Shown one piece after another: positions 35,077 through 43,807 of a stretch of 64,000 bases of DNA (position 1 is its first letter; every line of letters starts with the position of its first letter). This DNA comes from Pseudomonas graminis. Lineage in GTDB: Bacteria > Pseudomonadota > Gammaproteobacteria > Pseudomonadales > Pseudomonadaceae. Under the pieces are notes generated by a model. It worked only from the letters and a program-made list of their open reading frames with translations. It was not told the DNA's origin and did not search any database. The position numbers and the translations under genes were made by a program. The stretch is taken from NCBI RefSeq assembly GCF_002093745.1, contig NZ_MTSB01000012.1, positions 124,001 through 188,000 on the forward strand, given 5' to 3'.

Positions 35077-35138
35077 ATGCCCAAGCGTTATAAGGTTTTG
35101 ACCGGTGAGTAGAGGTTTTTTGGAGGACGGAAAAGGAG

Positions 35139-35162
35139 CAGGCCCGCGCGGTGGCGGGCCTG
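35139..35162. terminator. GC-rich hairpin, possible terminator
   Basis: CAGGCCCGC pairs with GCGGGCCTG across a 6-nt loop. No T run follows, so termination is uncertain. Confidence 0.4.
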
Positions 35163-35281
35163 ACAAGGTGGTTTCGGGACTGATTTCTTATGCTACGATC
35201 TTCCCGTCACCGTACAGCCATGCATCTTGAAACGTCAGAAGCTTCGAGGGTATGGCTAGCGCATCGATGCGTCAACAGCCG

Positions 35282-35304
35282 ATTACGCATTCCTCATGCG
35301 TAAT
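35282..35304. repeat. inverted repeat ATTACGCAT-5-ATGCGTAAT
   Basis: Perfect 9-bp arms with a 5-nt spacer, about 140 bp upstream of the 30-codon ORF; operator-like. Confidence 0.6.
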
Positions 35305-35443
35305 TTGATTTAACAGCTTTGAACGAGCACGCGATCGATATCATAAATATCTGCGAAAGTTCTCTGTGCGCGCGGACGGTGACGATTTCAATAGAGGGCA
35401 AAACGATGTTCCGTTGCTATCCATTCATACAGAGGCAGTCCAT

Positions 35444-35536
35444 ATGATGAAGCGTTTCTTCCACGAAGACCTGATCCGAACTCTACAAGCCCTATACTGG
35501 ACACTGCGACTGTACGGAGTCATAAGGCAGCTCTGA
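35444..35536 (+). CDS. possible 30-aa amphipathic peptide
   Basis: ATG-ATG start with GAGG upstream, 30 codons, TGA at 35534-35536. The peptide starts MMKRFFHEDLIRTLQ and ends YGVIRQL, basic and amphipathic. Its stop coincides with the start of a strong hairpin, the usual layout of a very short gene or small RNA. No homology known to me; it could be chance. Confidence 0.35.
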   Translation: MMKRFFHEDLIRTLQALYWTLRLYGVIRQL

Positions 35537-35581
35537 TAAATAGGGGGCAGAGGTCGCTTCTCTGCCCCCTCTGATTTATCA
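35534..35581. terminator. long stem-loop between convergent units
   Basis: TGATAAAT + GGGGGCAGAG pairs with CTCTGCCCCC + ATTTATCA, with a 3-nt bulge and a short loop (~18 paired bases). It lies between the 30-codon ORF and the leftward SOS operon, so it may stop both. Confidence 0.7.
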
Positions 35582-35687
35582 ATTACTCAATCCGCCTCAG
35601 TTGGTCCAATGGGGTAGTGTAGCCTTGACCCATTCGTTCCCTACGTATTACCAGTTACGCATAGCATCTGTCGGCCAAGCGTCGGCC

Positions 35688-35984
35688 TTACTGGTATTTG
35701 CACCACCAGGACTGGGCGTAGGCACAGCCCTCGATGTATTCAATACCACTGAGTACAAACCCGTTGTGGGCCATTGTGGCCAACGTGACGTCCAGCAGCT
35801 CTGGTAGCCGCTGTTCCTCTTTTGGCATGCCTGCCTCAAGCCAAGCAATTTTTGCATGCCTGCCTAAATATTCGCAGTGAATCGATCGGACTATCACGTT
35901 CCCTTGTATCGCTTCGTAACGCTCCCTCTCTCTCGGTTCCAACGCTACGCCCTTGCGCCTCATTGGAATGACCAAGACCTGCAT
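35688..35984 (-). CDS. hypothetical protein, second gene of SOS-boxed operon
   Basis: 98 aa. Start coupled to the upstream stop by TGATG. Contains RKGVALEPRERERYEAIQG and the compact WLEAGMPKEEQRLPELLDV segment; no known domain, no signal peptide. Looks like a conserved small soluble Pseudomonas protein, from composition and codon pattern only. Confidence 0.6.
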   Translation of the reverse strand: MQVLVIPMRRKGVALEPRERERYEAIQGNVIVRSIHCEYLGRHAKIAWLEAGMPKEEQRLPELLDVTLATMAHNGFVLSGIEYIEGCAYAQSWWCKYQ

Positions 35985-36232
35985 CAGGCTGCACTTTCTG
36001 ATGCGGGGAGGTACAACTGCTCCTCAATTGCATAGGCGAGCGCTCCGTCAGCGAGTTCCAGCATGTCGCTGTACTCCTCTGCGTTCACGATTTTCGATGC
36101 ATACAGAGCGCAAGCACGTTGCAGCAACAGTTTGTGATGGACTCCGGGACAAGCGAGCAACGCGGTGCTGTCCTCAAGCAGCGCGACCCATGTATCAACC
36201 TCTGTTTTTTTCTCTGTGCTCACCACTACCAT
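35984..36232 (-). CDS. hypothetical protein, first gene of SOS-boxed operon
   Basis: 82 aa, ATG with GGAGG about 10 bp upstream. Helical: TWVALLEDSTALLACPGVHHK and LLQRACALYASKIVNAEEYSD. No family recognised. A CTGT-N8-ACAG LexA box lies 25 bp before the ATG, so both genes should be damage-induced. They may belong to the prophage or to a separate element. Confidence 0.6.
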   Translation of the reverse strand: MVVVSTEKKTEVDTWVALLEDSTALLACPGVHHKLLLQRACALYASKIVNAEEYSDMLELADGALAYAIEEQLYLPASESAA

Positions 36233-36256
36233 GACTATTCATCCTCCGAATTTAGC

Positions 36257-36272
36257 TGTATGTGCGTACAGT
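36257..36272 (-). promoter_or_regulatory. LexA box
   Basis: CTGTATGTGCGTACAG, exact CTGT-N8-ACAG, in front of the leftward two-gene operon that starts at 36232. Together with the box at 6067 it gives two SOS-controlled units in the accessory DNA. Confidence 0.8.
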
Positions 36273-37004
36273 ACATTCGCGTGCTTTGGCTTCGCCACAA
36301 CTCTCCGATGGAAGGACTGAGTCACAGCTGAGCCGGGCTTGTGGAAAATTGGCCTGGGAATAAAAAAACGCAAGGAAAAGCACTTATCCCCCTCCCGCCG
36401 ACGGCCTTCATGTCTCTTTTTTGTGCAAAGGTGGTATGGGGTGCAATCAGTGTTTCAAGCCAAGCCATCCGCGGGCTTGCGCAGGCAAGCGACGATTACA
36501 CCAAGTGCAAGGTTTTGCGAAGAAATGTCAAGTATTTGCATTTCATCTGGCGAGTCTGAACCGCGGGGGTAATTATCGAACTCCCCGGCGTGCTTGGATG
36601 AAAAGTCAGAAAACATGTAGATCTGCCCCTTTTTACCCTGGTATCGGTCCGCCACTAAACAAATCTGCGCGTGTGCATGGCGACATACACGCGACGCGTA
36701 ACACGAGTTATCACGCAGGCTTCAGCCCATTATCTTCGATAAGGAGCATTGCAAAAGCAGACATCACAGGAATCCAATGAAACATGGATTATTGCTGTTC
36801 ATATATACAGTGCTAGCGCTATCGCAGCTTTCTCACACATTCTGAGTGCGTGGGCCGACAGCCTTCTTGTTGGAGGATTGATCCAATTTTTTTGCCGCTT
36901 GCGTAAGGGGAAATGCTGGACCCAACGATGCTCCATTCAGTATAAGATGCGGTAAAGTCGCTTTAGCCATGTATGACGTCGTCTGTTAGATAGGGAGATA
37001 TTTT
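36273..37004. other. intergenic region without a supported gene
   Basis: Short open frames exist but none has a good ribosome site, length or family match. An AGGGAG lies just before the TTG start at 37005. Confidence 0.5.
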
Positions 37005-39044
37005 TTGCCTTGGATCAACGTAGTTTCAGAGTTTTCAGAGGTCGCTATACATAAGGCGCTTTCCAAGTTGTCATGGAAACTGCTAAAGAAGGAGATGGAC
37101 AAGATTCCTTGGCGAAAGTATCCCGTAGAGTTTCTTGAGCTGATTATGCGATCCGACTCATTGCTGAATAAGCGAAAGAATACGGATAAAGAAAAAAAGC
37201 GAGAAGAGTTATTTTCAGAGCTGCTTGCGTATGTTGCGCAAGACTTAGACGCGCAGACTCTAGATTTGTATAAACGTAGGCTGGTTTTCTTTTGGGTGGC
37301 TGATGAGTGCTTCAGCGAAATACTGAAATTTGAAGAGGAGATGCTAGCGCTGAAAGATCTTCAGTCTGATAGCCGAGTATGGTCTGCTATGAAATGGTAT
37401 GTCGGGGATTCGCAGTGTTTACAAAAGCAAGTTGAAGATAGGTTCAAGGGTGAGGCCCCGGTTCTGCTCAACACCTTGTCTATAATAGGAGAGGGTGGAA
37501 TACCAGTCGATCCGTCGTCTTATCACATTCAGCAAGTTGGGGCACTCGGTTCAGCCATTTTAATGGAGGCTTACCGAAACAGCTGGTTTGACAGTTTAGA
37601 TGCGGTGGTTATCCCGGATGAGGTTGAAACATCGGACGACGATGTGTACAAGGCAGGTTCGATTTTTTATAACGCTAACGTCTGGGCACTTCTGGATGAT
37701 TTGCAACAACAAGTACGGTATCTAGGTCGCGACTTTCAATTGCGTGACAAGGACCAGTATGAAAGCCCGCCAGCGGAGTTTAAGTTCGGGGTTGAATTTG
37801 GGGCGACTACCGATGCTGAAATATTCGATTTTATCGCAGGTCAGAGAAATTCCAATAGAGAGTCATCAAACTACTTTTCATTCAATAAAGACGCTAAGCT
37901 AAATGATTTGCTTGATGCGATAGCAGCCATTACTGGGTCAACGTCTGTGAAGGAGCGTCACGTTTCCGTGTCGTCTCTCGCAGTGCTTTTGAATTATGAT
38001 GTCGCGAAAGATGATACGCTCTACGAAGGGCTAAATCTTCTAGAGTGGGTTTATGGTTTTTGCGGTTTAAGAGAGTTTTGCAAAAAACTACACTCTAAAT
38101 CAGCCGAAAAGATATATTTGAGTTCCGAGTTAATAACCTTTGGCAAAGCCCCACTGCTTGAGTATCTGATGTCCACCGGTCTGTCACAGGACAAGTCGGC
38201 TTGCTTTATCCATAACGTAACTTTTCATCGAAGATCAAGAGATTTGTTCGATTGTCCGCTGATTAAGACAAGTAGCGGCTATGTTGTTGTGTCTGACATA
38301 CTTTTACGTTGTGTCGTCAGTCGAGCGGTAGTTTCTAATATTTTGAGTCGCAAATGTGAGTTCAAGAAAAAGGGTAGCGGGCTAGAGGGTGCGGTAAGAG
38401 GTATATTTAGTTTAAATAAAATAGAGGTAACGAACTATAAAAAAAAGTTTGCTGGCGCGGAGGGTGAGTATGAGTATGATGCTTTAGTTCTATGGGGTGG
38501 AAAGCTTTTCATTATCGAGTGTAAAAACAGATGGCTTTGTGAAGGGCGCTCAGTTGCTATTTTTAATCATTTGAAGCAGGTTCGCGAAGATGTTGCTCAG
38601 ATCAATAGGCTTGTGGCCGGATTGAAATTGCATCCTGAAATGGTTAATGCAGCGTTCGGCCATACGGTAGCTTACGACCAGATAATTCCTTGTGTGGTTG
38701 CAGGACTAACTCATGCCATGTCTCAGAAAATTTCGGGCGTGTATTTTACCGACATATCCATTATCTCCCGATTTTTTTCGGATCGACATTTGGGAGTCGA
38801 CTATGGGGGTGAAAAGGAGAGCAGTGCTCATATGCTTTATGATCAGTGGGCGGCCGATAAGCCTTCAGTATCAGATTTTATAAAGACACTTGAGCGACCG
38901 GTACAAGTGGCACTTGGACTGGGTGGGATTAGCTTTAGGCCAGTCGAGTTAGCGGTAGGAGCCTGTATATGCCTGAAAGCTGAAATTATAACTGGGAAAG
39001 ATCTCGATTTCGATGGTTATAGGGAGCTAGTGGCGACGTTGTAA
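37005..39044 (+). CDS. large protein of unknown function with C-terminal PD-(D/E)XK-like nuclease motif
   Basis: 679 aa, TTG start with AGGGAG about 10 bp upstream. Long helical N-terminal two thirds with no recognised domain. At about residues 480-515 it has EGEYEYDALVLWGGKLFIIE followed by CKNR: an Asp, then Glu-x-Lys at the end of a beta strand, the pattern of PD-(D/E)XK restriction-type nucleases. AT-rich relative to the flanking backbone, alone on its strand and next to a toxin-antitoxin pair. A defence or DNA-processing role is plausible but not shown. Confidence 0.7.
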   Translation: MPWINVVSEFSEVAIHKALSKLSWKLLKKEMDKIPWRKYPVEFLELIMRSDSLLNKRKNTDKEKKREELFSELLAYVAQDLDAQTLDLYKRRLVFFWVADECFSEILKFEEEMLALKDLQSDSRVWSAMKWYVGDSQCLQKQVEDRFKGEAPVLLNTLSIIGEGGIPVDPSSYHIQQVGALGSAILMEAYRNSWFDSLDAVVIPDEVETSDDDVYKAGSIFYNANVWALLDDLQQQVRYLGRDFQLRDKDQYESPPAEFKFGVEFGATTDAEIFDFIAGQRNSNRESSNYFSFNKDAKLNDLLDAIAAITGSTSVKERHVSVSSLAVLLNYDVAKDDTLYEGLNLLEWVYGFCGLREFCKKLHSKSAEKIYLSSELITFGKAPLLEYLMSTGLSQDKSACFIHNVTFHRRSRDLFDCPLIKTSSGYVVVSDILLRCVVSRAVVSNILSRKCEFKKKGSGLEGAVRGIFSLNKIEVTNYKKKFAGAEGEYEYDALVLWGGKLFIIECKNRWLCEGRSVAIFNHLKQVREDVAQINRLVAGLKLHPEMVNAAFGHTVAYDQIIPCVVAGLTHAMSQKISGVYFTDISIISRFFSDRHLGVDYGGEKESSAHMLYDQWAADKPSVSDFIKTLERPVQVALGLGGISFRPVELAVGACICLKAEIITGKDLDFDGYRELVATL

Positions 39045-39623
39045 GGCGTATTCGAGCTATGGTGATGTATCAATTCGTCGAGCACTTTTCCGCCGGACCG
39101 GTCATTACATGGGTTTGCTTCAACAGCGGGCAGCCAATATAGCGATACCGTTGATGCCTTAGGAGACCGATAACGCACGGTCGGCTCTTCAGGCTGGCGT
39201 TTAGTAATGGTAATGAGGCCTCCGGTGGCGTTCGAGTATTCGGGAGACGGTTTAAGGGAGGTTAGGGTGCACAGTCCCAATCAGTGGGGTGTAAAAGCCG
39301 AGGTATAGAACCGGTTTGCAATATTTTTATGCCTAGTATCAAGGTTTATTTTGGATATCGTTAGGACAACCCAGAGAAACGAATCCGACCTTGGGGGCGG
39401 ACGGCGTGGTAACGGTGGACATGGCAAACCTCGGCGTGAAGGGCACCTGAACGTGAAGTGCAGGCACCGACTGGGCGCTTGGGGCGCCTCTGATCAAAAA
39501 GTGCGCAATTCTAGCGGTGAGCGGGCGTGATGACCAGCGTTTGGGAGAGAATTACGACGAGTGCTTTGAGCATTCTGCCGCTTGCTGCCTGTATACGGGC
39601 TTAGTCACATTTCTTGAGCCGAA
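39045..39623. other. intergenic region with one arm of a direct repeat
   Basis: No supported gene. Holds the left copy of the 18-bp repeat (39548-39565) and a short coding-like run ending at a TGA at 39448-39450. Confidence 0.5.
39548..39565 (+). repeat. 18-bp direct repeat, left copy
   Basis: AGAATTACGACGAGTGCT, identical to 40346-40363. With upstream GCGTTT the match is 25 of 29 bases. The pair brackets the higBA genes. Confidence 0.85.
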
Positions 39624-39914
39624 TCACCGAAGGGCAGCAAGTACGTGCTCTGGATCATTGTGAATCGCACGTAACAGAGCACGCGCAGGGCCTTCAGGCT
39701 CTCGTCGACCTTGTTCCCAGTTCCTGAGTGTTCCGACAGCAACGTCGATGCGTTTGGCAAAGCTTGCCTGAGAGAGCCCTGTTGCCTGGCGGATTTTCTT
39801 GACTTGAATTGCGTCAATGTGAAATTCGCGAGAAGGCTGGCGCTCGTTACGATCAATTTCATCCATCTGCGCCATGCTGTCTACAAGGCGATCAAAAAGA
39901 TTCTTTTCCATCAT
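39624..39914 (-). CDS. higA: HigA-type antitoxin (XRE HTH)
   Basis: 96 aa from the ATG that overlaps the toxin stop (ATGA); the frame extends upstream only inside the toxin gene. A C-terminal HTH (~40-90: VKKIRQATGLSQASFAKRIDVAVGTLRNWEQGRR) is typical of HigA/XRE antitoxins, followed by ARALLRAIHNDPEHVLAAL. It should bind and neutralise the RelE-like toxin and repress the operon. Toxin first, antitoxin second is the higBA order. Confidence 0.88.
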   Translation of the reverse strand: MMEKNLFDRLVDSMAQMDEIDRNERQPSREFHIDAIQVKKIRQATGLSQASFAKRIDVAVGTLRNWEQGRREPEGPARALLRAIHNDPEHVLAALR

Positions 39915-40225
39915 TTCCACCCTTTGTTGATTGCCCGAAGCTGACTCTTCTGCTTCGCAGTCAAGGAATCCATGACTCCTTTTCGATAGATCAATAGCAT
40001 TCGTATCTGATGTGCGGAGCAAAGGTAGTAATAAATAACCCGAACACCGCCGCTCTTGCCTTTTCCATGAGCGTTCCAACGAATTTTCCTTAACCCTCCT
40101 GTGTCTTCAAACAGTGAGCCGGCTTCAGGTTGGTCAGCCAGATAAAACTGAAGCGCCCGGTACTCATCATCGTCCAGATGACATCGTAAGTCCGAGGTGA
40201 AAACAGGTGTTTCAATGAAGATCAT
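39911..40225 (-). CDS. higB: HigB/RelE-type mRNA interferase toxin
   Basis: 104 aa. RelE/HigB superfamily: FxxLADQPEAGSLFEDTGGLRKIRW, GKSGGVRVIYYYLC and LLIYRKGVMDSL are the family core, with basic residues for ribosome-dependent mRNA cleavage. Co-transcribed with higA through an ATGA overlap. Confidence 0.9.
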   Translation of the reverse strand: MIFIETPVFTSDLRCHLDDDEYRALQFYLADQPEAGSLFEDTGGLRKIRWNAHGKGKSGGVRVIYYYLCSAHQIRMLLIYRKGVMDSLTAKQKSQLRAINKGWK

Positions 40226-40345
40226 GAGTCCCTTCTATGCGTCATTGGCGTATGGGTAATGCTAGGTGGCAAGCCAAAGGAGCGCAAGACCGTAATGTGT
40301 CGCGGGACAAAACAGGCCAATGGAGAGATGCCTTGCGTTTCCGCA

Positions 40346-40363
40346 AGAATTACGACGAGTGCT
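40346..40363 (+). repeat. 18-bp direct repeat, right copy
   Basis: Same 18 bases as 39548-39565, 118 bp before the kup start and 121 bp after the higB start. May mark the ends of a small insertion carrying the toxin-antitoxin pair. Confidence 0.85.
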
Positions 40364-40480
40364 GCGTTATGCTTCGCGCCATCGCGGTCGGACGTGTCAA
40401 TCTTCGGCTGAATCTGAATTGTTACGCGTTGTGAAGTTCTCAGTCTGTTGAACCTCATGTCTGGTTTCCTGGAGTAGTGG

Positions 40481-42376
40481 ATGAGTCAAACAAACAGTCA
40501 TGCGGAGGCCGGAGGCGCTGCAAAGCCGATAGGGTTGCTGGTTGCCGCCGTCGGCGTGGTTTACGGGGACATCGGCACCAGCCCGCTGTACACCTTGAAG
40601 GAGGTGTTTCAGGGCGGTTACGGGGTAGAGGTCACCCATGACGCGATTCTCGGCGTGCTGTCGCTGATCTTCTGGTCGCTGCTCTGGGTCGTGTCGTTCA
40701 AATACATGGCGTTTGTTCTGCGTGCGGATAACCAGGGCGAGGGCGGGATCATGGCGCTGATGGCGCTGGCGCGGCGAGCCTCTGCCAAGCACCCTAGGCT
40801 GCAAATGATGATGGTGGTGTTCGGTCTGTTCGGTGCCGCGCTGTTCTACGGTGACAGCATGATCACCCCGGCCGTTTCGGTTCTGTCGGCGATGGAGGGG
40901 CTGGAGCTGGCCTTCGATGGCCTTGATCACTGGATCGTGCCGATGGCGCTGGTCGTATTGGTGGGGCTGTTCCTCATTCAGCGTCATGGCACGGCGCGCA
41001 TCGGGGTGCTGTTCGGGCCGGTGATGGTGGTCTGGTTTCTGGTGCTGGGCGCGCTGGGTGTGTACGGCATCATGCAATCGCCTGAAGTGCTGAAAGCGGT
41101 CAATCCGGCCTGGGGCGTGCGCTTCTTTATCATTCATCCGGGAATCGGCGTGGCCATTCTGGGGGCGGTGGTGCTGGCGTTGACCGGCGCCGAAGCGCTG
41201 TATGCCGACATGGGGCATTTCGGTCGCAAGCCGATCTCGCGTGCCTGGTTCATCCTCGTGCTGCCTGCGTTGCTGCTCAACTATTTCGGCCAGGGCGCGC
41301 TGGTGCTGGGCAATCCTGAAGCCGTGCGCAACCCGTTCTACCTGCTGGCGCCGGGGTGGGCATTGTTGCCGCTGATCGGCCTGTCGACGCTGGCGACGAT
41401 CATCGCGTCTCAGGCAGTGATTTCCGGTGCGTTTTCCATGACGTTGCAGGCGATTCAACTGGGTTACATCCCCAGGATGCACATCCAGCACACCTCCAGC
41501 GATGCTCAGGGCCAGATCTATATTGGTGCCGTCAACTGGGCGCTGATGGCGGGTGTGATCATGCTGGTGATCGGCTTCGAGTCGTCCGGCGCGCTGGCAT
41601 CTGCCTACGGCGTGGCGGTCACCGGGACCATGCTCTGCACCACGATTCTGGTGTCGACGGTCATGCTGATGCTCTGGAAGTGGCCGCCGTTGCTGGCCGT
41701 GCCGTTGCTCATCTGCCTGCTGCTGGTGGATGGTCTGTTCTTCGCGGCTAACGTGCCGAAGATTTTTCAGGGCGGTGCCTTTCCGGTGCTCGCGGGTGCG
41801 GTGCTGTTTATCCTCATGACCACCTGGAAGCGCGGCAAGCAGCTGCTGGCCGAGCGGATCGACGAAGGCGGGCTGCCCTTGCCGATCTTCATTGGCAGCA
41901 TTCGTGTCCAGCCGCCCCATCGCGTGCAGGGGACGGCGGTGTTCCTGACAGCCCGCTCGGACGCTGTGCCTCATGCGCTGCTGCACAACATGTTGCATAA
42001 CCAGGTGCTGCACGAGCAGGTGGTGCTGCTGACGGTGGTGTATGAAGACTCGCCCCGTGTGCCTGCCGCGCAGCGCTTTGAAGTGGAATCCTACGGCGAA
42101 GGCTTCTATCGGGTGATTCTGCACTTCGGCTTCATCGACGAACCGGACGTGCCTGCAGCGCTGGCTTTGTGTCACCTGGCCGAGCTGGACTTCAGCCCGA
42201 TGCGCACTACTTACTTCCTCAGCCGCGAAACGGTCATCCCGTCCAAGATGGATGGCATGGCTCGCTGGCGTGAGGCACTGTTCGCCTTCATGCTCAAGAA
42301 CGCCAATGGCAACCTGCGCTTCTTCAAGCTGCCGTTCAACCGCGTGATCGAGCTGGGCACGCAGGTAGAGATGTAA
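40481..42376 (+). CDS. kup: low-affinity potassium transporter Kup
   Basis: 631 aa. KUP family: [17 protein letters not shown] near the N-terminus, about 12 membrane helices, and a C-terminal cytoplasmic domain (~480-631) ending [18 protein letters not shown] proton-coupled K+ importer in the inner membrane. GGAG lies about 10 bp upstream of the ATG. It marks the right border of the accessory DNA. Confidence 0.95.
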   Translation: MSQTNSHAEAGGAAKPIGLLVAAVGVVYGDIGTSPLYTLKEVFQGGYGVEVTHDAILGVLSLIFWSLLWVVSFKYMAFVLRADNQGEGGIMALMALARRASAKHPRLQMMMVVFGLFGAALFYGDSMITPAVSVLSAMEGLELAFDGLDHWIVPMALVVLVGLFLIQRHGTARIGVLFGPVMVVWFLVLGALGVYGIMQSPEVLKAVNPAWGVRFFIIHPGIGVAILGAVVLALTGAEALYADMGHFGRKPISRAWFILVLPALLLNYFGQGALVLGNPEAVRNPFYLLAPGWALLPLIGLSTLATIIASQAVISGAFSMTLQAIQLGYIPRMHIQHTSSDAQGQIYIGAVNWALMAGVIMLVIGFESSGALASAYGVAVTGTMLCTTILVSTVMLMLWKWPPLLAVPLLICLLLVDGLFFAANVPKIFQGGAFPVLAGAVLFILMTTWKRGKQLLAERIDEGGLPLPIFIGSIRVQPPHRVQGTAVFLTARSDAVPHALLHNMLHNQVLHEQVVLLTVVYEDSPRVPAAQRFEVESYGEGFYRVILHFGFIDEPDVPAALALCHLAELDFSPMRTTYFLSRETVIPSKMDGMARWREALFAFMLKNANGNLRFFKLPFNRVIELGTQVEM

Positions 42377-42406
42377 ACAGACGCTGGCCAGACGCGCGGC
42401 GCAGAT

Positions 42407-42443
42407 AAAAAAATCCCGGCCACCTCACGGTGCCGGGATTTTT
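42407..42443 (+). terminator. kup terminator
   Basis: AAATCCCGGC pairs with GCCGGGATTT followed by T; lies between convergent kup and the VirJ-like gene and may be used on both strands. Confidence 0.85.
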
Positions 42444-42472
42444 CATGCCTGCATGACTGCTTCAGGCAATGC

Positions 42473-43807
42473 TTACTGAGCGGTCGTCTTGCCTTGGCGC
42501 TTGTTGATCGCGTCGATCAAGCGCTTGGCCAGTGCCGGATAGTCCTCATCGAAGTGGTGACCGCCTGGCAACTGAACCGCTTCGCCGACAGCGGTGGTGT
42601 CGGTGCAGCCACTGTCTTTTTTCTCTTCGATGCCGTAGACGCAAAATACCTTGGCGGCTGGCAGCTTGGCCATTTCCTGCCCGGTAGTGGCTTCTTTGCC
42701 CGCATTGCCGAGCCAGCCGTCCACGTGAATCTCGAAGCTGCCGGTACGGGCGAAGGCCAGCAGGATGATTGCGTCGACGCGATTCTGGTCATCGGCTGCC
42801 AGGCGGTTGTAGACCGCAGGCATGACGTCTGCACCGAACGAATAGCCCGCCAGAATGAAGCGCTTGGTGCCCCATTTCTGACGGTAGTGGTTCATCAGGT
42901 CGGTGAGGTCGGCAGCGGTCTGCTCCGGTGCCTTGTGTTCCCAGTAATAACGCAACACGTCGATGCCCACGACGGGGTAGCCCATCTTGGCCATGTCGCC
43001 CGCCACCACTTTGTCCAGATCACGCCAGCCGCCGTCACCGGACATGAACAGCGTGACGGTATCGGAGGGCTTGCTGGCAGGAACTTCCACGACCGGGATG
43101 CCCAGGCCGCCGCTGTCGTTTTCACCGAGCAGCAGGTGGCGCAGTTCGGTGTTCAGAACTTGCGGCAGCGGAATATCGTAATCGCTGATGCTGGTGTCAG
43201 CGTTGGTCTGATCGCGTACGAACGCTGCGCTCGGATCGTCCGGTGCGTCGTTCCAGGCGGCCAGCCAATGCCCGTGAGCGGCTTTTTGCGGCAGCGGTAC
43301 GTCGCAGATCTGCGGTGCTGTTTCACCTTCTTCCAGAACCGGCGGCGGGTTCGAACCGTGCTCAAGTGCAAAGCCGACAGAGATGGCTTGTGCCTTGTCG
43401 TCAGTCTGTTCGGCCAGCCAGCGCCATGCGAGCGTTGCGCCGGGGCCTATGCCGCCGGCAACGTTGGCCGGGCCGTCAAGCTTCTGCAAGGCGGCCTGAA
43501 AGGTCTTCTGTTGCAGAACACAGTCGTCTTTGGGCAGCACGACCTGAATGATGCGCGCCGAGGCGTCCTTGCTGATCGCCAGCAACTGCTTGTCGGTCAG
43601 CATTTCTTCAGCGGTGACAGCCAGTGCGATGCGGGTCTTGATGCGGGTGGCCGGGGTCACGCTGGTCAGCGGCGCACCGCCTTCCAGGTCCAGGTGTTCC
43701 AGCGATGCAGGCGGAGCGGGGCGGGTCCAGATCCATACCCCGGAAGCCACGATAAAAAGAACAATTGCCAGAGCTGCGAGCAAAAGGCGCCAGGAGCGTC
43801 GAATCAT
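42473..43807 (-). CDS. VirJ/AcvB family serine hydrolase, probable aminoacyl-phosphatidylglycerol hydrolase
   Basis: 444 aa. N-terminal membrane anchor (~6-27), then two alpha/beta-hydrolase-like halves. The C-terminal half has the nucleophile elbow GYSFGAD and a late His in PGGHHFDED. The family includes A. tumefaciens AcvB and the P. aeruginosa product of the gene beside mprF (PA0919), which hydrolyse aminoacylated phosphatidylglycerol in the periplasm. Its position directly after mprF, with touching ends, supports that role. Confidence 0.85.
   Translation of the reverse strand: MIRRSWRLLLAALAIVLFIVASGVWIWTRPAPPASLEHLDLEGGAPLTSVTPATRIKTRIALAVTAEEMLTDKQLLAISKDASARIIQVVLPKDDCVLQQKTFQAALQKLDGPANVAGGIGPGATLAWRWLAEQTDDKAQAISVGFALEHGSNPPPVLEEGETAPQICDVPLPQKAAHGHWLAAWNDAPDDPSAAFVRDQTNADTSISDYDIPLPQVLNTELRHLLLGENDSGGLGIPVVEVPASKPSDTVTLFMSGDGGWRDLDKVVAGDMAKMGYPVVGIDVLRYYWEHKAPEQTAADLTDLMNHYRQKWGTKRFILAGYSFGADVMPAVYNRLAADDQNRVDAIILLAFARTGSFEIHVDGWLGNAGKEATTGQEMAKLPAAKVFCVYGIEEKKDSGCTDTTAVGEAVQLPGGHHFDEDYPALAKRLIDAINKRQGKTTAQ

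Larger units (their letters stand above)
34665..35443. other. non-coding strip with tandem repeats and palindromes
   Basis: No convincing gene. Holds the 12-bp tandem array (34726-34911), two TGTTTACA copies near 34977-34990, the palindrome at 35061-35076, a GC-rich hairpin at 35139-35162, CGCATCGATGCG at 35260-35271 and an inverted repeat at 35282-35304. Confidence 0.6.

Noticed and set aside
36455..36655. 66-codon leftward frame with a GTG start
   Set aside because: No ribosome site, no family, and composition gives no support.
39388..39450. Coding-like run ending GVVTVDMANLGVKGT
   Set aside because: Reads like a gene remnant but no start, too short and no identifiable family.
40222..40458. 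78-codon leftward frame before kup
   Set aside because: Overlaps the direct repeat and the higB upstream region; no ribosome site or family.
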